DNA of 13,919 nt from positions 1 to 13,919 of the forward strand of contig LFTM01000061.1 of assembly GCA_001513505.1 (NCBI GenBank). Reading direction: 5' to 3'. Position numbers and translations under genes: made by a program. The stretch comes from Clostridiales bacterium DTU092. Lineage in GTDB: Bacteria > Bacillota > Clostridia > Caldicoprobacterales > Caldicoprobacteraceae. A model generated the notes under the pieces. That model was not told the DNA's origin and did not search any database. It saw only the letters and a list, made by a program, of their open reading frames with translations. Positions 1 through 6,920 of this stretch are shown here, one piece after another (positions within the stretch are counted from its first letter, which is position 1; every line of letters starts with the position of its first letter).

Positions 1-481
1 GATGCGTACCTGTGCCAAAGGCCATGCCTGGATCCAGCTCCAATATAATCTCTTCTTCTTTCGGTTGATATTCTTCCCATGTAGGTTTGACTACAATTCG
101 CTGCCCGACGGCCACAGGTTTAAAATATTTTTTCCAACTATTGGCCCAATCCTCTTCATTTACACTTGTCATTGATATCCGGCCGGTACCCAGGTTAAAT
201 CCAAAATTCTGGCTTAATAACCAACCAATCTTTTCTTTTATATATTGATATTTATCATGAAACGAAGCATCGTTGGGCAGATATCCCTTTATAGTTACTT
301 CCCCATTCATATTGTTTAACAGGGAGTCATCTACTATTTCGCCTAACCCGCTATCTTCAAAGCCGGAAATATCTGCTGGATCCTGGATAACAACACCCTG
401 AACCCCAAGTTCATAAAATATTTGCGCCATTATATCTATGCCTTCGTGTACCGTTTCTATACTGACTTCAATCCATTCCAT
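1..481 (-). CDS. prmA: Ribosomal protein L11 methyltransferase, N-terminal part (cut by window edge)
   Basis: PrmA is a cytoplasmic SAM-dependent methyltransferase that trimethylates ribosomal protein L11. I translated the - strand from the ATG at 479-481: 160 codons stay open to the window edge. The protein starts MEWIEVSIETVHEG, the usual N-terminal L11-recognition domain. Near residues 115-135 it has the family's WKKYFKPV and RIVVKPTW blocks, and near residues 149-160 the ELDPGMAFGTGTH block that opens the Rossmann methyltransferase domain and its SAM site. About half of a typical 300-315 residue PrmA is present. A good GGGAGGAG ribosome binding site lies 7-9 bases upstream of the ATG. The gene follows dnaJ after a 45-bp gap on the same strand, the usual neighbour in Bacillota, and is probably co-transcribed with it. 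The identification is firm; the C-terminal half is not visible. Confidence 0.93.
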   Translation of the reverse strand, partial: MEWIEVSIETVHEGIDIMAQIFYELGVQGVVIQDPADISGFEDSGLGEIVDDSLLNNMNGEVTIKGYLPNDASFHDKYQYIKEKIGWLLSQNFGFNLGTGRISMTSVNEEDWANSWKKYFKPVAVGQRIVVKPTWEEYQPKEEEIILELDPGMAFGTGTH

Positions 482-526
482 TTATTTGCTCCTCCCACCC
501 GCGTAAACATATCTCCTTAACACCTG

Positions 527-1651
527 CTAAACTCCAAATGCATCTTTCATTTTGTCAAAAAATGATTTCCTCTCCTCATTATATTGCAGGTCCTTAGTTT
601 CCTCTTCAAATTGTCTTATCAATTCCTTTTGTCTTTCAGTTAGCTGCTTAGGCACTTCAATATTTACCCTTACATAGAGGTCTCCCTTCAGATTGCTTCT
701 AAGACGGGTGATTCCTTTGTTGCGCAATCTAAAAACCGTACCGGTCTGAGTCCCCTCCGGAATACGATACTTTACCGTACCTTCCAGTGTAGGAACTTGT
801 AATTCAGCGCCTAAAGCTGCCTGTCCAAAAGTTATAGGAATGTCACAGTATAGATCATATCCCTGTCGTTTGAAAATCTTGTGGGGCAGTACTGTTATAT
901 ACACATATAAGTCCCCGGGCGGACCTCCCCGTTCGCCGGGCTGCCCTTCCCCCCTCAACGTGATTACCTGACCATTGTCAATTCCAGCTGGAATGTTGAT
1001 GCTTATCTTTCGCGTTCTGCGTACTTTCTTTCTTCCATGACATCGTCTGCACGGCTCTTCAATTATCGTTCCTTCGCCGTTACACCTGTCGCAAGTTCTC
1101 ACGTTGACGAAGCGGCCGAATGCGGTATTCTGTGCATAGGACACTTCCCCCTCACCGTTACATACCGGACAGGTGACAGGTTGAGTTCCTTTTTTTGCTC
1201 CCGTTCCATTACAATCGGAACATATCTCCATTCGGACAACCTCAATCTCCTTTTTGGTTCCAAAGGCTGCATCCTCAAAAGATATATCCAAATCATACCG
1301 TATATCGGCTCCTCTGGTTGGCGCATTTCTTCTGTATCTGCTCCCAGTCCCAAAACCGGTGCCTCCAAAGAACATATCAAATATATCGTCTATGCCGCCA
1401 AAATCAAATCCACCAAATCCCTGTCCCGTTGGTCCCTCATGTCCAAATCGGTCATATTGAGCGCGGGTTTCAGGATTTATCAGGACATTATACGCTTCGT
1501 TTATTTCTTTAAACTTTGCCTCAGCTTCGGCATCTCCCGGATTTAAGTCAGGATGATATTTCTTTGCCAGTCTTCTGTACGCCCTTTTTAGATCATCTTC
1601 ACTGGCATTCCGATCAACACCTAAAATTTCGTAGTAGTCTCTTTTTGACAA
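527..1651 (-). CDS. dnaJ: Hsp40 co-chaperone DnaJ
   Basis: DnaJ delivers unfolded clients to DnaK and stimulates its ATPase. The 374 residues match the usual length. The J domain covers residues 1-70 with the HPD motif at 33-35, followed by a Gly/Phe-rich linker (about 72-105). The zinc-finger domain has four Cys pairs at 144/147, 161/164, 187/190 and 201/204. The first three are canonical CxxCxGxG; the fourth reads CRRCHGRK, with Lys for the last Gly, so both zinc sites keep all their cysteines. The substrate-binding beta domains follow. The start is TTG at 1649-1651, chosen because GGTGGTGAG sits 5 bases upstream; the ATG seven bases upstream is out of frame. A terminator-like hairpin separates it from dnaK, so its expression may be lower than dnaK or partly independent. 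No second CIRCE was found in front of it. Confidence 0.97.
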   Translation of the reverse strand: MSKRDYYEILGVDRNASEDDLKRAYRRLAKKYHPDLNPGDAEAEAKFKEINEAYNVLINPETRAQYDRFGHEGPTGQGFGGFDFGGIDDIFDMFFGGTGFGTGSRYRRNAPTRGADIRYDLDISFEDAAFGTKKEIEVVRMEICSDCNGTGAKKGTQPVTCPVCNGEGEVSYAQNTAFGRFVNVRTCDRCNGEGTIIEEPCRRCHGRKKVRRTRKISINIPAGIDNGQVITLRGEGQPGERGGPPGDLYVYITVLPHKIFKRQGYDLYCDIPITFGQAALGAELQVPTLEGTVKYRIPEGTQTGTVFRLRNKGITRLRSNLKGDLYVRVNIEVPKQLTERQKELIRQFEEETKDLQYNEERKSFFDKMKDAFGV

Positions 1652-1704
1652 TACATCTCACCACCTTCCTGCTACAGTTCGTACATATATAGACTGCATT
1701 TCGT

Positions 1705-1754
1705 AAAAAAGAATTATGGGAAAAGCTAAAACCGTTCCGGCTTTGGCTTTTCCC
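1705..1754 (-). terminator. Terminator-like hairpin between dnaK and dnaJ
   Basis: The arms at 1718-1734 and 1738-1754 pair over 17 positions around a 3-base loop. Read as - strand RNA, the stem runs from GGGAAAAGCC to GCUUUUCCC with one C-A mismatch and one G-U pair. Six bases after the stem the RNA has a U-rich stretch (UUCUUUUUU, ending at 1705). It lies 33 bases after the dnaK stop and 67 bases before the dnaJ start. The stem is strong but the U-run is slightly offset, so partial termination or 3'-end protection of a dnaK transcript is as likely as full termination. Confidence 0.65.
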
Positions 1755-1787
1755 AGCGCCGACAATTTATGTTATGCTATTTATCCC

Positions 1788-3626
1788 TTATTCATCCTCA
1801 TCTACTACCTCATAATCAGCATCTACAACATTTTCATCACTTTGTTTTTGTTGGTTATTCGACGCTTCCTGATTAGGTGATGAGCCGGCACTTGCCCCTT
1901 GCTGATAAACACGGCCAAACACCTCATATGATACCTGGGCCAGTTTTTCAGTTGCAGCTTTTATTCTGGATACGTCGTCGCTTTCCAATGCCTTTCTCGT
2001 TGCCTCAATTTCTGCATTTATCCTGTCCTTATCCTGCTGGCTCAGTTTATCTCCCAACTCTTTAATGGTCTTCTCAGTGTTATATATCAGCGAATCGGCA
2101 TTATTTTTCGCCTCAACTGCTTCTTTCCTCTTTTTGTCCTCTTCAGCATATCTTTCAGCATCCTTAATGGCTTTTTGTATCTCATCTTCGCTTAAGTTAG
2201 TTGAGGCAGTAATAGTGATCTTCTGCTCTTTTCCTGTCCCCAGATCCTTTGCCGATACATTCACAATACCGTTGGCATCGATATCAAAGGTTACCTCGAT
2301 TTGAGGCACTCCCCGGGGTGCAGGCGGAATGCCATCAAGAATAAAACGGCCCAGTGTTTTATTGTAGGCTGCCATCTCCCTTTCACCCTGCAGCACATGT
2401 ATTTCAACGCTGGTTTGTCCGTCAGCAGCAGTACTGAAGATCTGACTCTTTTTAGTAGGAATTGTAGTATTCCTCTCTATCAATTTTGTAAATACACCAC
2501 CAAGGGTTTCTATACCCAGAGACAACGGAGTTACATCAAGCAACAGTACATCCTTGACCTCTCCGGCTAATACACCTGCCTGAATGGCTGCCCCAATAGC
2601 TACGCACTCATCAGGATTGATTCCTTTATAAGGCTCTTTGCCTATGGCTTTCTTAACAGCAGCCTGTACAGCAGGAATTCTGGTGGATCCTCCAACCAGA
2701 ATAACTCTGTCTATCTGATCAGGGCTAAGTCCCGCATCATTAAGAGCCGTCCTTAATGGGCCCATTGTTTTTTCTACAAGATCAGATGTCAGCTCTTCAA
2801 ATTTAGCCCTTGTTAATGTCATATCAAGATGCTTTGGCCCTGAAGCATCAGCTGTAATAAACGGAAGATTTATGTTTGTAGTAAGTACGCTTGAAAGTTC
2901 TATCTTGGCTTTTTCAGCAGCTTCCTGAAGCCTTTGCAAAGCCATCCTGTCGTTTCTTAAATCTATTCCCTGTTCCTTTTTAAACTCTTCTGCCAGATAA
3001 TCCACTATCCTCTGGTCAAAGTCATCTCCACCCAATCGGTTATTACCGCTGGTTGCCAAAACCTCAAATACTCCGTCTCCTATCTCCAGTATGGATACGT
3101 CAAAGGTTCCGCCTCCAAGATCATATACCAGAATCTTCTGGTTGGTTTCCTTATCCAGACCATAAGCAAGAGAAGCAGCGGTAGGTTCGTTAATAATACG
3201 AAGCACTTCCAGCCCTGCGATCCTTCCTGCGTCCTTGGTGGCCTGGCGCTGACTGTCACTGAAATATGCCGGTACCGTAATAACTGCCTGAGTTATAGTC
3301 TCGCCCAGATAAGCTTCTGCATCCTGTTTCAGTTTCATCAATATCATAGCAGATATTTCCTGAGGCGTATACTCATTATCATCTATTTTTATCCTGCGGT
3401 CTGTACCCATATCTCTTTTAACAGAACTTATTGTTCGTTCAGGGTTGGTAACGGCCTGACGTTTTGCTACCTGCCCGATTAACCGTTCACCGGTCTTCGA
3501 GAATGCTACCACAGAAGGTGTAACCCTCGCACCTTCGGCGTTTGGAATAACAACAGGTTCTCCACCCTCCATTACAGCAACGCAAGAATTAGTTGTTCCT
3601 AAATCAATCCCTATTACTTTTCCCAT
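1788..3626 (-). CDS. dnaK: Hsp70 chaperone DnaK
   Basis: DnaK is the ATP-dependent cytoplasmic Hsp70 that holds and refolds unfolded proteins with DnaJ and GrpE. At 612 residues it has the normal length. The ATPase domain opens with IGIDLGTTNSCVAV (phosphate loop 1). It includes the second phosphate motif YDLGGGTFDVS near residue 170 and the adenosine motif VGGSTRIP near residue 310-320. The hydrophobic linker DVLLLDVTPLSLGIETLGG leads into the beta substrate-binding domain with the DANGIVNVSAKD block, then the helical lid. The acidic tail ends in VVDEDE, as is typical of bacterial DnaK. The ATG at 3624-3626 has AGGAGG 8 bases upstream. It follows grpE by 44 bp in the HrcA-controlled operon. 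No oddities were seen. Confidence 0.98.
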   Translation of the reverse strand: MGKVIGIDLGTTNSCVAVMEGGEPVVIPNAEGARVTPSVVAFSKTGERLIGQVAKRQAVTNPERTISSVKRDMGTDRRIKIDDNEYTPQEISAMILMKLKQDAEAYLGETITQAVITVPAYFSDSQRQATKDAGRIAGLEVLRIINEPTAASLAYGLDKETNQKILVYDLGGGTFDVSILEIGDGVFEVLATSGNNRLGGDDFDQRIVDYLAEEFKKEQGIDLRNDRMALQRLQEAAEKAKIELSSVLTTNINLPFITADASGPKHLDMTLTRAKFEELTSDLVEKTMGPLRTALNDAGLSPDQIDRVILVGGSTRIPAVQAAVKKAIGKEPYKGINPDECVAIGAAIQAGVLAGEVKDVLLLDVTPLSLGIETLGGVFTKLIERNTTIPTKKSQIFSTAADGQTSVEIHVLQGEREMAAYNKTLGRFILDGIPPAPRGVPQIEVTFDIDANGIVNVSAKDLGTGKEQKITITASTNLSEDEIQKAIKDAERYAEEDKKRKEAVEAKNNADSLIYNTEKTIKELGDKLSQQDKDRINAEIEATRKALESDDVSRIKAATEKLAQVSYEVFGRVYQQGASAGSSPNQEASNNQQKQSDENVVDADYEVVDEDE

Positions 3627-3670
3627 ATATTGTTCCTCCTTGTTTACGAAATGATCTTAAATATTTCAGC

Positions 3671-4321
3671 TTATTGGCTTACGGCCACTTTGACCATACT
3701 GTAGCGGATTACTCTGTCCTTATATTTGTACCCTTTTTGAATAACTTCAACGACAGTGTTTTCTTCTATACCGTCCTTTGCTTCTGTCCTCATGACAGCA
3801 TTATGTAACTGAGGGTCAAATTCTTTACCCAGCGCTTCTATTTCCTCAACCCCCAGCTTTTTCAGTACATCTACAAACTGATTTTTTACCAATTCAATTC
3901 CTTTAACAATAGAGTCTTCCGAAGAGCTTTTAGAAGTTGATTCGAGAGCCCTTTCCAAATTATCCAGGACAGGCAGAAAAGCACTGATGGTATCAACTGT
4001 AGCAGTTTCATGTGCTTCCGCCAAAGCACTCTTATTTCTCTTCCGATAATTGTCAAAGTCAGCCTGGAGCCTCTGAGCCAACGAAAGATACTGTTCTTTT
4101 TCACTATTAACCTTATTAAGCTGTTCCTGTAAATCTTCGATGGTTAATTGCTGTTTATCGTTGCAAGAACACGTATGCTCACCATTTTTCCCGCACTGCC
4201 CGCCATCACAGGATTCATTGTCTTGCTGCAAATCATCCCGTTCCTCTTCTTGTGAAATATCATGTTGCTCTACATGATTTTCCTCTAATCCCTCCCGCTT
4301 ATTGTCTGTATCCCATACCAT
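3671..4321 (-). CDS. grpE: Nucleotide exchange factor GrpE with a Cys-rich N-terminal tail
   Basis: GrpE dimers release ADP from DnaK to restart its folding cycle. The 216-residue product has an acidic, probably disordered N-terminal tail (1-55), a long coiled-coil helix (about 58-110, including the AQRLQADFDNYRKR block) and the C-terminal beta-wing that contacts DnaK (LGVEEIEALGKEFDPQLHNAV and following, ending in VRYSMVKVAVSQ-like residues). The tail is unusual: Cys at 38, 43, 51 and 53 with His49 between them. The start is ATG at 4319-4321, preceded by a weaker AAGGACGGTGA ribosome binding site; no better in-frame start was found downstream. It lies between hrcA (56 bp) and dnaK (44 bp) on the same strand. 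The function is firm; the role of the Cys cluster is unknown. Confidence 0.96.
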   Translation of the reverse strand: MVWDTDNKREGLEENHVEQHDISQEEERDDLQQDNESCDGGQCGKNGEHTCSCNDKQQLTIEDLQEQLNKVNSEKEQYLSLAQRLQADFDNYRKRNKSALAEAHETATVDTISAFLPVLDNLERALESTSKSSSEDSIVKGIELVKNQFVDVLKKLGVEEIEALGKEFDPQLHNAVMRTEAKDGIEENTVVEVIQKGYKYKDRVIRYSMVKVAVSQ

Positions 4322-4377
4322 AAAATCTTCACCGTCCTTAACTGTATTATGCCGTAAACAAAAATAAAATTTTTAAT

Positions 4378-5412
4378 TTATTCTTTAAACAGCAGTGTTA
4401 AATAGTTGCTTACACTCTCTCCAACATGGCGCATAATAGAAACTACCTTGGAGTACTCCATCCTGGTAGGTCCGATCAACCCCATGGACCCCAGAACTTT
4501 ATCACCTATACTGTATGTGCCCATAACCACGCTGCAGTCCTGCATCTCGTTGTACTCATTTTCAGTTCCAATTACAATCACAACATCATCTTCTTCATAT
4601 TGGCTAAATAAATTGTAAAGTATATCTTTGTTCTCCATCAGATTTAGAAAATCCCTGGCTTTAATGATATCCTGGTATTCCGGGAAATTAAATATATTGG
4701 CAGTGCCACCTAAATATATATCGCTTTGCCTTTTATTGGCAATGCTATTGGTTAAAGCATCCAAAATATTACGGATAAACTCCTTTTGCCTCATAAGCTC
4801 TTTCTGTAAATCAGTAGCATGCTTTATGTTCACATCAGCAAAAGTCTTATCGCGGTAATATTTTGTAAGCATATTTGATATCCGCTCCAAATAACCGGCA
4901 TCAATATTATCCGGTATACGTATAAGCGTATCTTTAATTATTCCCGCACTGGTCACTACCAATAATAGGGCATATTGCCTATCTATTGCAATCAACTCAA
5001 TGCGACGAATCAATACTTTATTCAAGCGTGGACCTAATACAACGGAGGTATAATTGGTGATATCTGATAGTATATTAGCAACCTGTTCTATGATCTCCTC
5101 AATCTCGGTAGTTTTCTGGTTACATATCTCTCTTATCCGTTGAGCTTCATCAGGAGTAAGATTTCTTGTTTCCATCAGCTTATCAACATATAATCTATAA
5201 GCCTTATCCGATGGAATACGTCCTGCCGAGGTATGAGGCTGTTGTAAGTAACCCATTTCTTCCAAGTCTGACATTTCGTTCCTTATGGTTGCAGGGCTGA
5301 TACCCATGCCATACTTCTTGGCAATGGTTCTGGATCCAACGGGTTCCCCGGAAGATATATAGTCCTGAATCACAGCCTGTAAAATCTGTAATTTGCGTCT
5401 ACCCAGTTGCAT
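4378..5412 (-). CDS. hrcA: Heat-inducible transcription repressor HrcA
   Basis: HrcA represses class I heat-shock operons by binding the CIRCE operator, which is present 25 bp upstream of this gene, so it controls itself and grpE-dnaK. The N-terminal winged helix is recognisable in EPVGSRTIAKKYGMGISPATIRNEM and the following SDLEEMGYL, then HTSAGRIPSDKAYRLYVD. The rest is the GAF-like dimerisation domain with the conserved GLIGPTRMEY block near the C terminus. I start it at the ATG 5410-5412 (344 residues), because GGGGGTGAT lies just upstream. A GTG at 5419-5421, in frame and three codons earlier, falls inside that ribosome binding site and is unlikely to be used. It is the first gene of the heat-shock operon. 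Confidence 0.96.
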   Translation of the reverse strand: MQLGRRKLQILQAVIQDYISSGEPVGSRTIAKKYGMGISPATIRNEMSDLEEMGYLQQPHTSAGRIPSDKAYRLYVDKLMETRNLTPDEAQRIREICNQKTTEIEEIIEQVANILSDITNYTSVVLGPRLNKVLIRRIELIAIDRQYALLLVVTSAGIIKDTLIRIPDNIDAGYLERISNMLTKYYRDKTFADVNIKHATDLQKELMRQKEFIRNILDALTNSIANKRQSDIYLGGTANIFNFPEYQDIIKARDFLNLMENKDILYNLFSQYEEDDVVIVIGTENEYNEMQDCSVVMGTYSIGDKVLGSMGLIGPTRMEYSKVVSIMRHVGESVSNYLTLLFKE

Positions 5413-5436
5413 AGATATCACCCCCTTCTCATTTTA

Positions 5437-5463
5437 TTAGCACTCTCCCTTTACGAGTGCTAA
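5437..5463 (-). promoter_or_regulatory. CIRCE operator (HrcA binding site)
   Basis: A perfect 9-9-9 inverted repeat: TTAGCACTC, nine bases, GAGTGCTAA. This is the textbook CIRCE consensus with no mismatch. It lies right after the predicted transcription start and 25 bases ahead of the hrcA ATG, so bound HrcA would block the promoter. The palindrome would also form at the 5' end of the mRNA. Confidence 0.97.
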
Positions 5464-5473
5464 TCTATAATCT

Positions 5474-5502
5474 AAATTATCATTTCCAAACAACTTTGTC
5501 AA
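5474..5502 (-). promoter_or_regulatory. Sigma-A promoter of the hrcA-grpE-dnaK operon
   Basis: On the - strand, TTGACA (5502-5497, perfect -35) is followed after 17 bases by TAATTT (5479-5474), with a TGA just upstream that makes an extended -10. The expected start near 5467 puts the CIRCE element at about +5 to +31. It lies in the 111-bp gap downstream of hemW, so the heat-shock operon has its own promoter separate from lepA-hemW. Confidence 0.8.
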
Positions 5503-5532
5503 TAGGTTTTTGGGCAACCGACAGGCGAAAAA

Positions 5533-6669
5533 TTAATCCATAAATTCAAGCAATACACTGTTTTGAACATCCATTCCTCTTAATGTCAACCGGATATATT
5601 CTTCATCTTCTACAAGCAATTTTTTATCTACAAGCTTTCTTATAACGTCTCCATAATAATAATGTATATCCTTACCAAAACGTTGAGCAAAACTCTTTTT
5701 TGATATACCCTTAACCATTCGTAAATTCAGCATAATGGTTTCAAAACGTTGATCCGCCTCACTAATTCTTTCTCTGTATTCAATTCTTGATGTGCCTGTT
5801 ATAACCGCATCAATGTAATCTTTTATATGACTGAGATTTGAAAATCTTTCATTATTGAAATGGGAATGAGCTCCGTTTCCACATCCTATATACTCTTCGT
5901 TATTCCAATAGATGAGATTGTGAGAAGATTCCCTTCCCGGTAAGGCAAAATTGGAAATTTCATACTGTTCCAGCCCATGTTGACACAAAAAATCCCTGCC
6001 ACTGTAGTACATATTTCTGTCTTCCTCATGAGTAGGAAGACAAATCTTTCCCTGAGAAAACCAGGTGTGCAGCATTGTGCCTTCTTCAACTTTCAAACTG
6101 TACATTGATACATGCTCTATTCCAAGCATACAAACCCTGTTTAAGGTTTCCATCCATTCATCAAGCGTTTGGTCAGGAAGGCCGAACATTACATCAACGT
6201 TAATATTATCAAACCCTGCATTTCTGGCCATGTCCACGCTATTAACAAAATCTTCACTACCGTGAATCCTTCCCAGGGTTTCCAAATGCTTCGCCTGCCA
6301 GGCCTGCAGGCCTATACTTAAACGGTTTACCCCTGCTCTTTTTAACAGTGAAAGCTGTTCTCTTCTTATAGTGCCGGGGTTGCCCTCTATGGTAATCTCG
6401 GCGTTTTCCTGAACATGAAAAGAGCTGGTACATACATCCAGAACATATGCTAATTTTTCTGCAGAAATAATTGTAGGCGTACCCCCGCCAAGGTAAATTG
6501 TCTGTACTCTGCAGTCAGAAAGATGCTGTTTCCATTCCCGTAGTTCCGTACACAGTGCATTTATATAAGGTTCTATCCATTCTTTCATACCCTGGTATGA
6601 CAAAAAATCGCAGTAATAGCATTTTCGAAGGCAAAACGGAAAATGTAAATAGAGACCGATATTACGCAC
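5533..6669 (-). CDS. hemW: Radical SAM heme chaperone HemW (formerly HemN-like)
   Basis: HemW is a cytoplasmic radical SAM protein that binds heme and is thought to pass it to apo-proteins; it is often misannotated as coproporphyrinogen III dehydrogenase. The radical SAM cluster motif is CLRKCYYC at residues 13-20 (CxxxCxxC), followed by Asp-Phe rather than the extra Cys that marks true HemN. The SAM-binding GGGTPT motif comes near residues 62-67 and the C-terminal HemN_C-like region follows. The 378 residues are normal for HemW. The start is GTG at 6667-6669; an AGGGGGG ribosome binding site that overlaps the lepA stop precedes it. Only 11 bp separate it from the lepA stop codon, so the two are co-transcribed and possibly translationally coupled. 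Confidence 0.94.
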   Translation of the reverse strand: MRNIGLYLHFPFCLRKCYYCDFLSYQGMKEWIEPYINALCTELREWKQHLSDCRVQTIYLGGGTPTIISAEKLAYVLDVCTSSFHVQENAEITIEGNPGTIRREQLSLLKRAGVNRLSIGLQAWQAKHLETLGRIHGSEDFVNSVDMARNAGFDNINVDVMFGLPDQTLDEWMETLNRVCMLGIEHVSMYSLKVEEGTMLHTWFSQGKICLPTHEEDRNMYYSGRDFLCQHGLEQYEISNFALPGRESSHNLIYWNNEEYIGCGNGAHSHFNNERFSNLSHIKDYIDAVITGTSRIEYRERISEADQRFETIMLNLRMVKGISKKSFAQRFGKDIHYYYGDVIRKLVDKKLLVEDEEYIRLTLRGMDVQNSVLLEFMD

Positions 6670-6680
6670 ATTTAACCCCC

Positions 6681-6920
6681 CTAGTTGATTTTAAGCACTG
6701 CCATAAAAGCCTCCTGGGGAACCTCGACAGAACCAATCTGACGCATCCTTCTTTTGCCTTCCTTTTGTCTCTCAAGCAGTTTCTTTTTCCGTGTAATGTC
6801 TCCTCCATAGCATTTTGCAAGAACATCCTTACGCAGCGCCTTTACCGTCTCCCGCGCTATTATCTTATTGCCAATTGCTGCCTGTATGGGAACCTCAAAC
6901 AACTGTCTTGGGATAACCTC
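6681..6920 (-). pseudogene. lepA: Detached C-terminal 79 codons of lepA, downstream of a premature stop
   Basis: This stretch continues the lepA frame directly after the TAA at 6921-6923. It encodes EVIPRQLFEVPIQAAIG, then KIIARETVKALRKDVLAKCYG, GGDITRKKKLLE and a QEAFMAVLKIN end: the standard, highly conserved C terminus of LepA, closed by TAG at 6681-6683. The reading frame is undamaged and shows no extra stop or frameshift. A TTG codon at 6900-6902 could in principle restart translation, but no ribosome binding site precedes it. It is either non-coding now, reached by readthrough, or part of a normal gene if the TAA is a sequence error. Confidence 0.85.

Noticed and set aside
480..510. A short ORF starting at an ATG after AAGGAGAT upstream of prmA
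   Set aside because: It has only 13 codons, is out of frame with prmA, has a spacer too short for the ribosome binding site and ends just inside prmA.
1037..1546. A 169-codon + strand ORF inside dnaJ, and similar antisense ORFs in dnaK, hrcA, lepA and gpr
   Set aside because: They lie opposite strongly conserved genes, have low-complexity Ser/Pro/Ile-rich translations with no family resemblance and no convincing ribosome binding sites.
5533..6669. Oxygen-independent coproporphyrinogen III oxidase (HemN)
   Set aside because: The cluster motif is CxxxCxxC followed by DF and lacks the fourth nearby Cys typical of HemN; length and neighbours (lepA, hrcA) fit HemW.
6681..6902. A separate 73-residue gene starting at the TTG 6900-6902
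   Set aside because: Its sequence is the normal C terminus of LepA in the same frame as lepA, with no ribosome binding site of its own; it is the tail beyond the premature stop.
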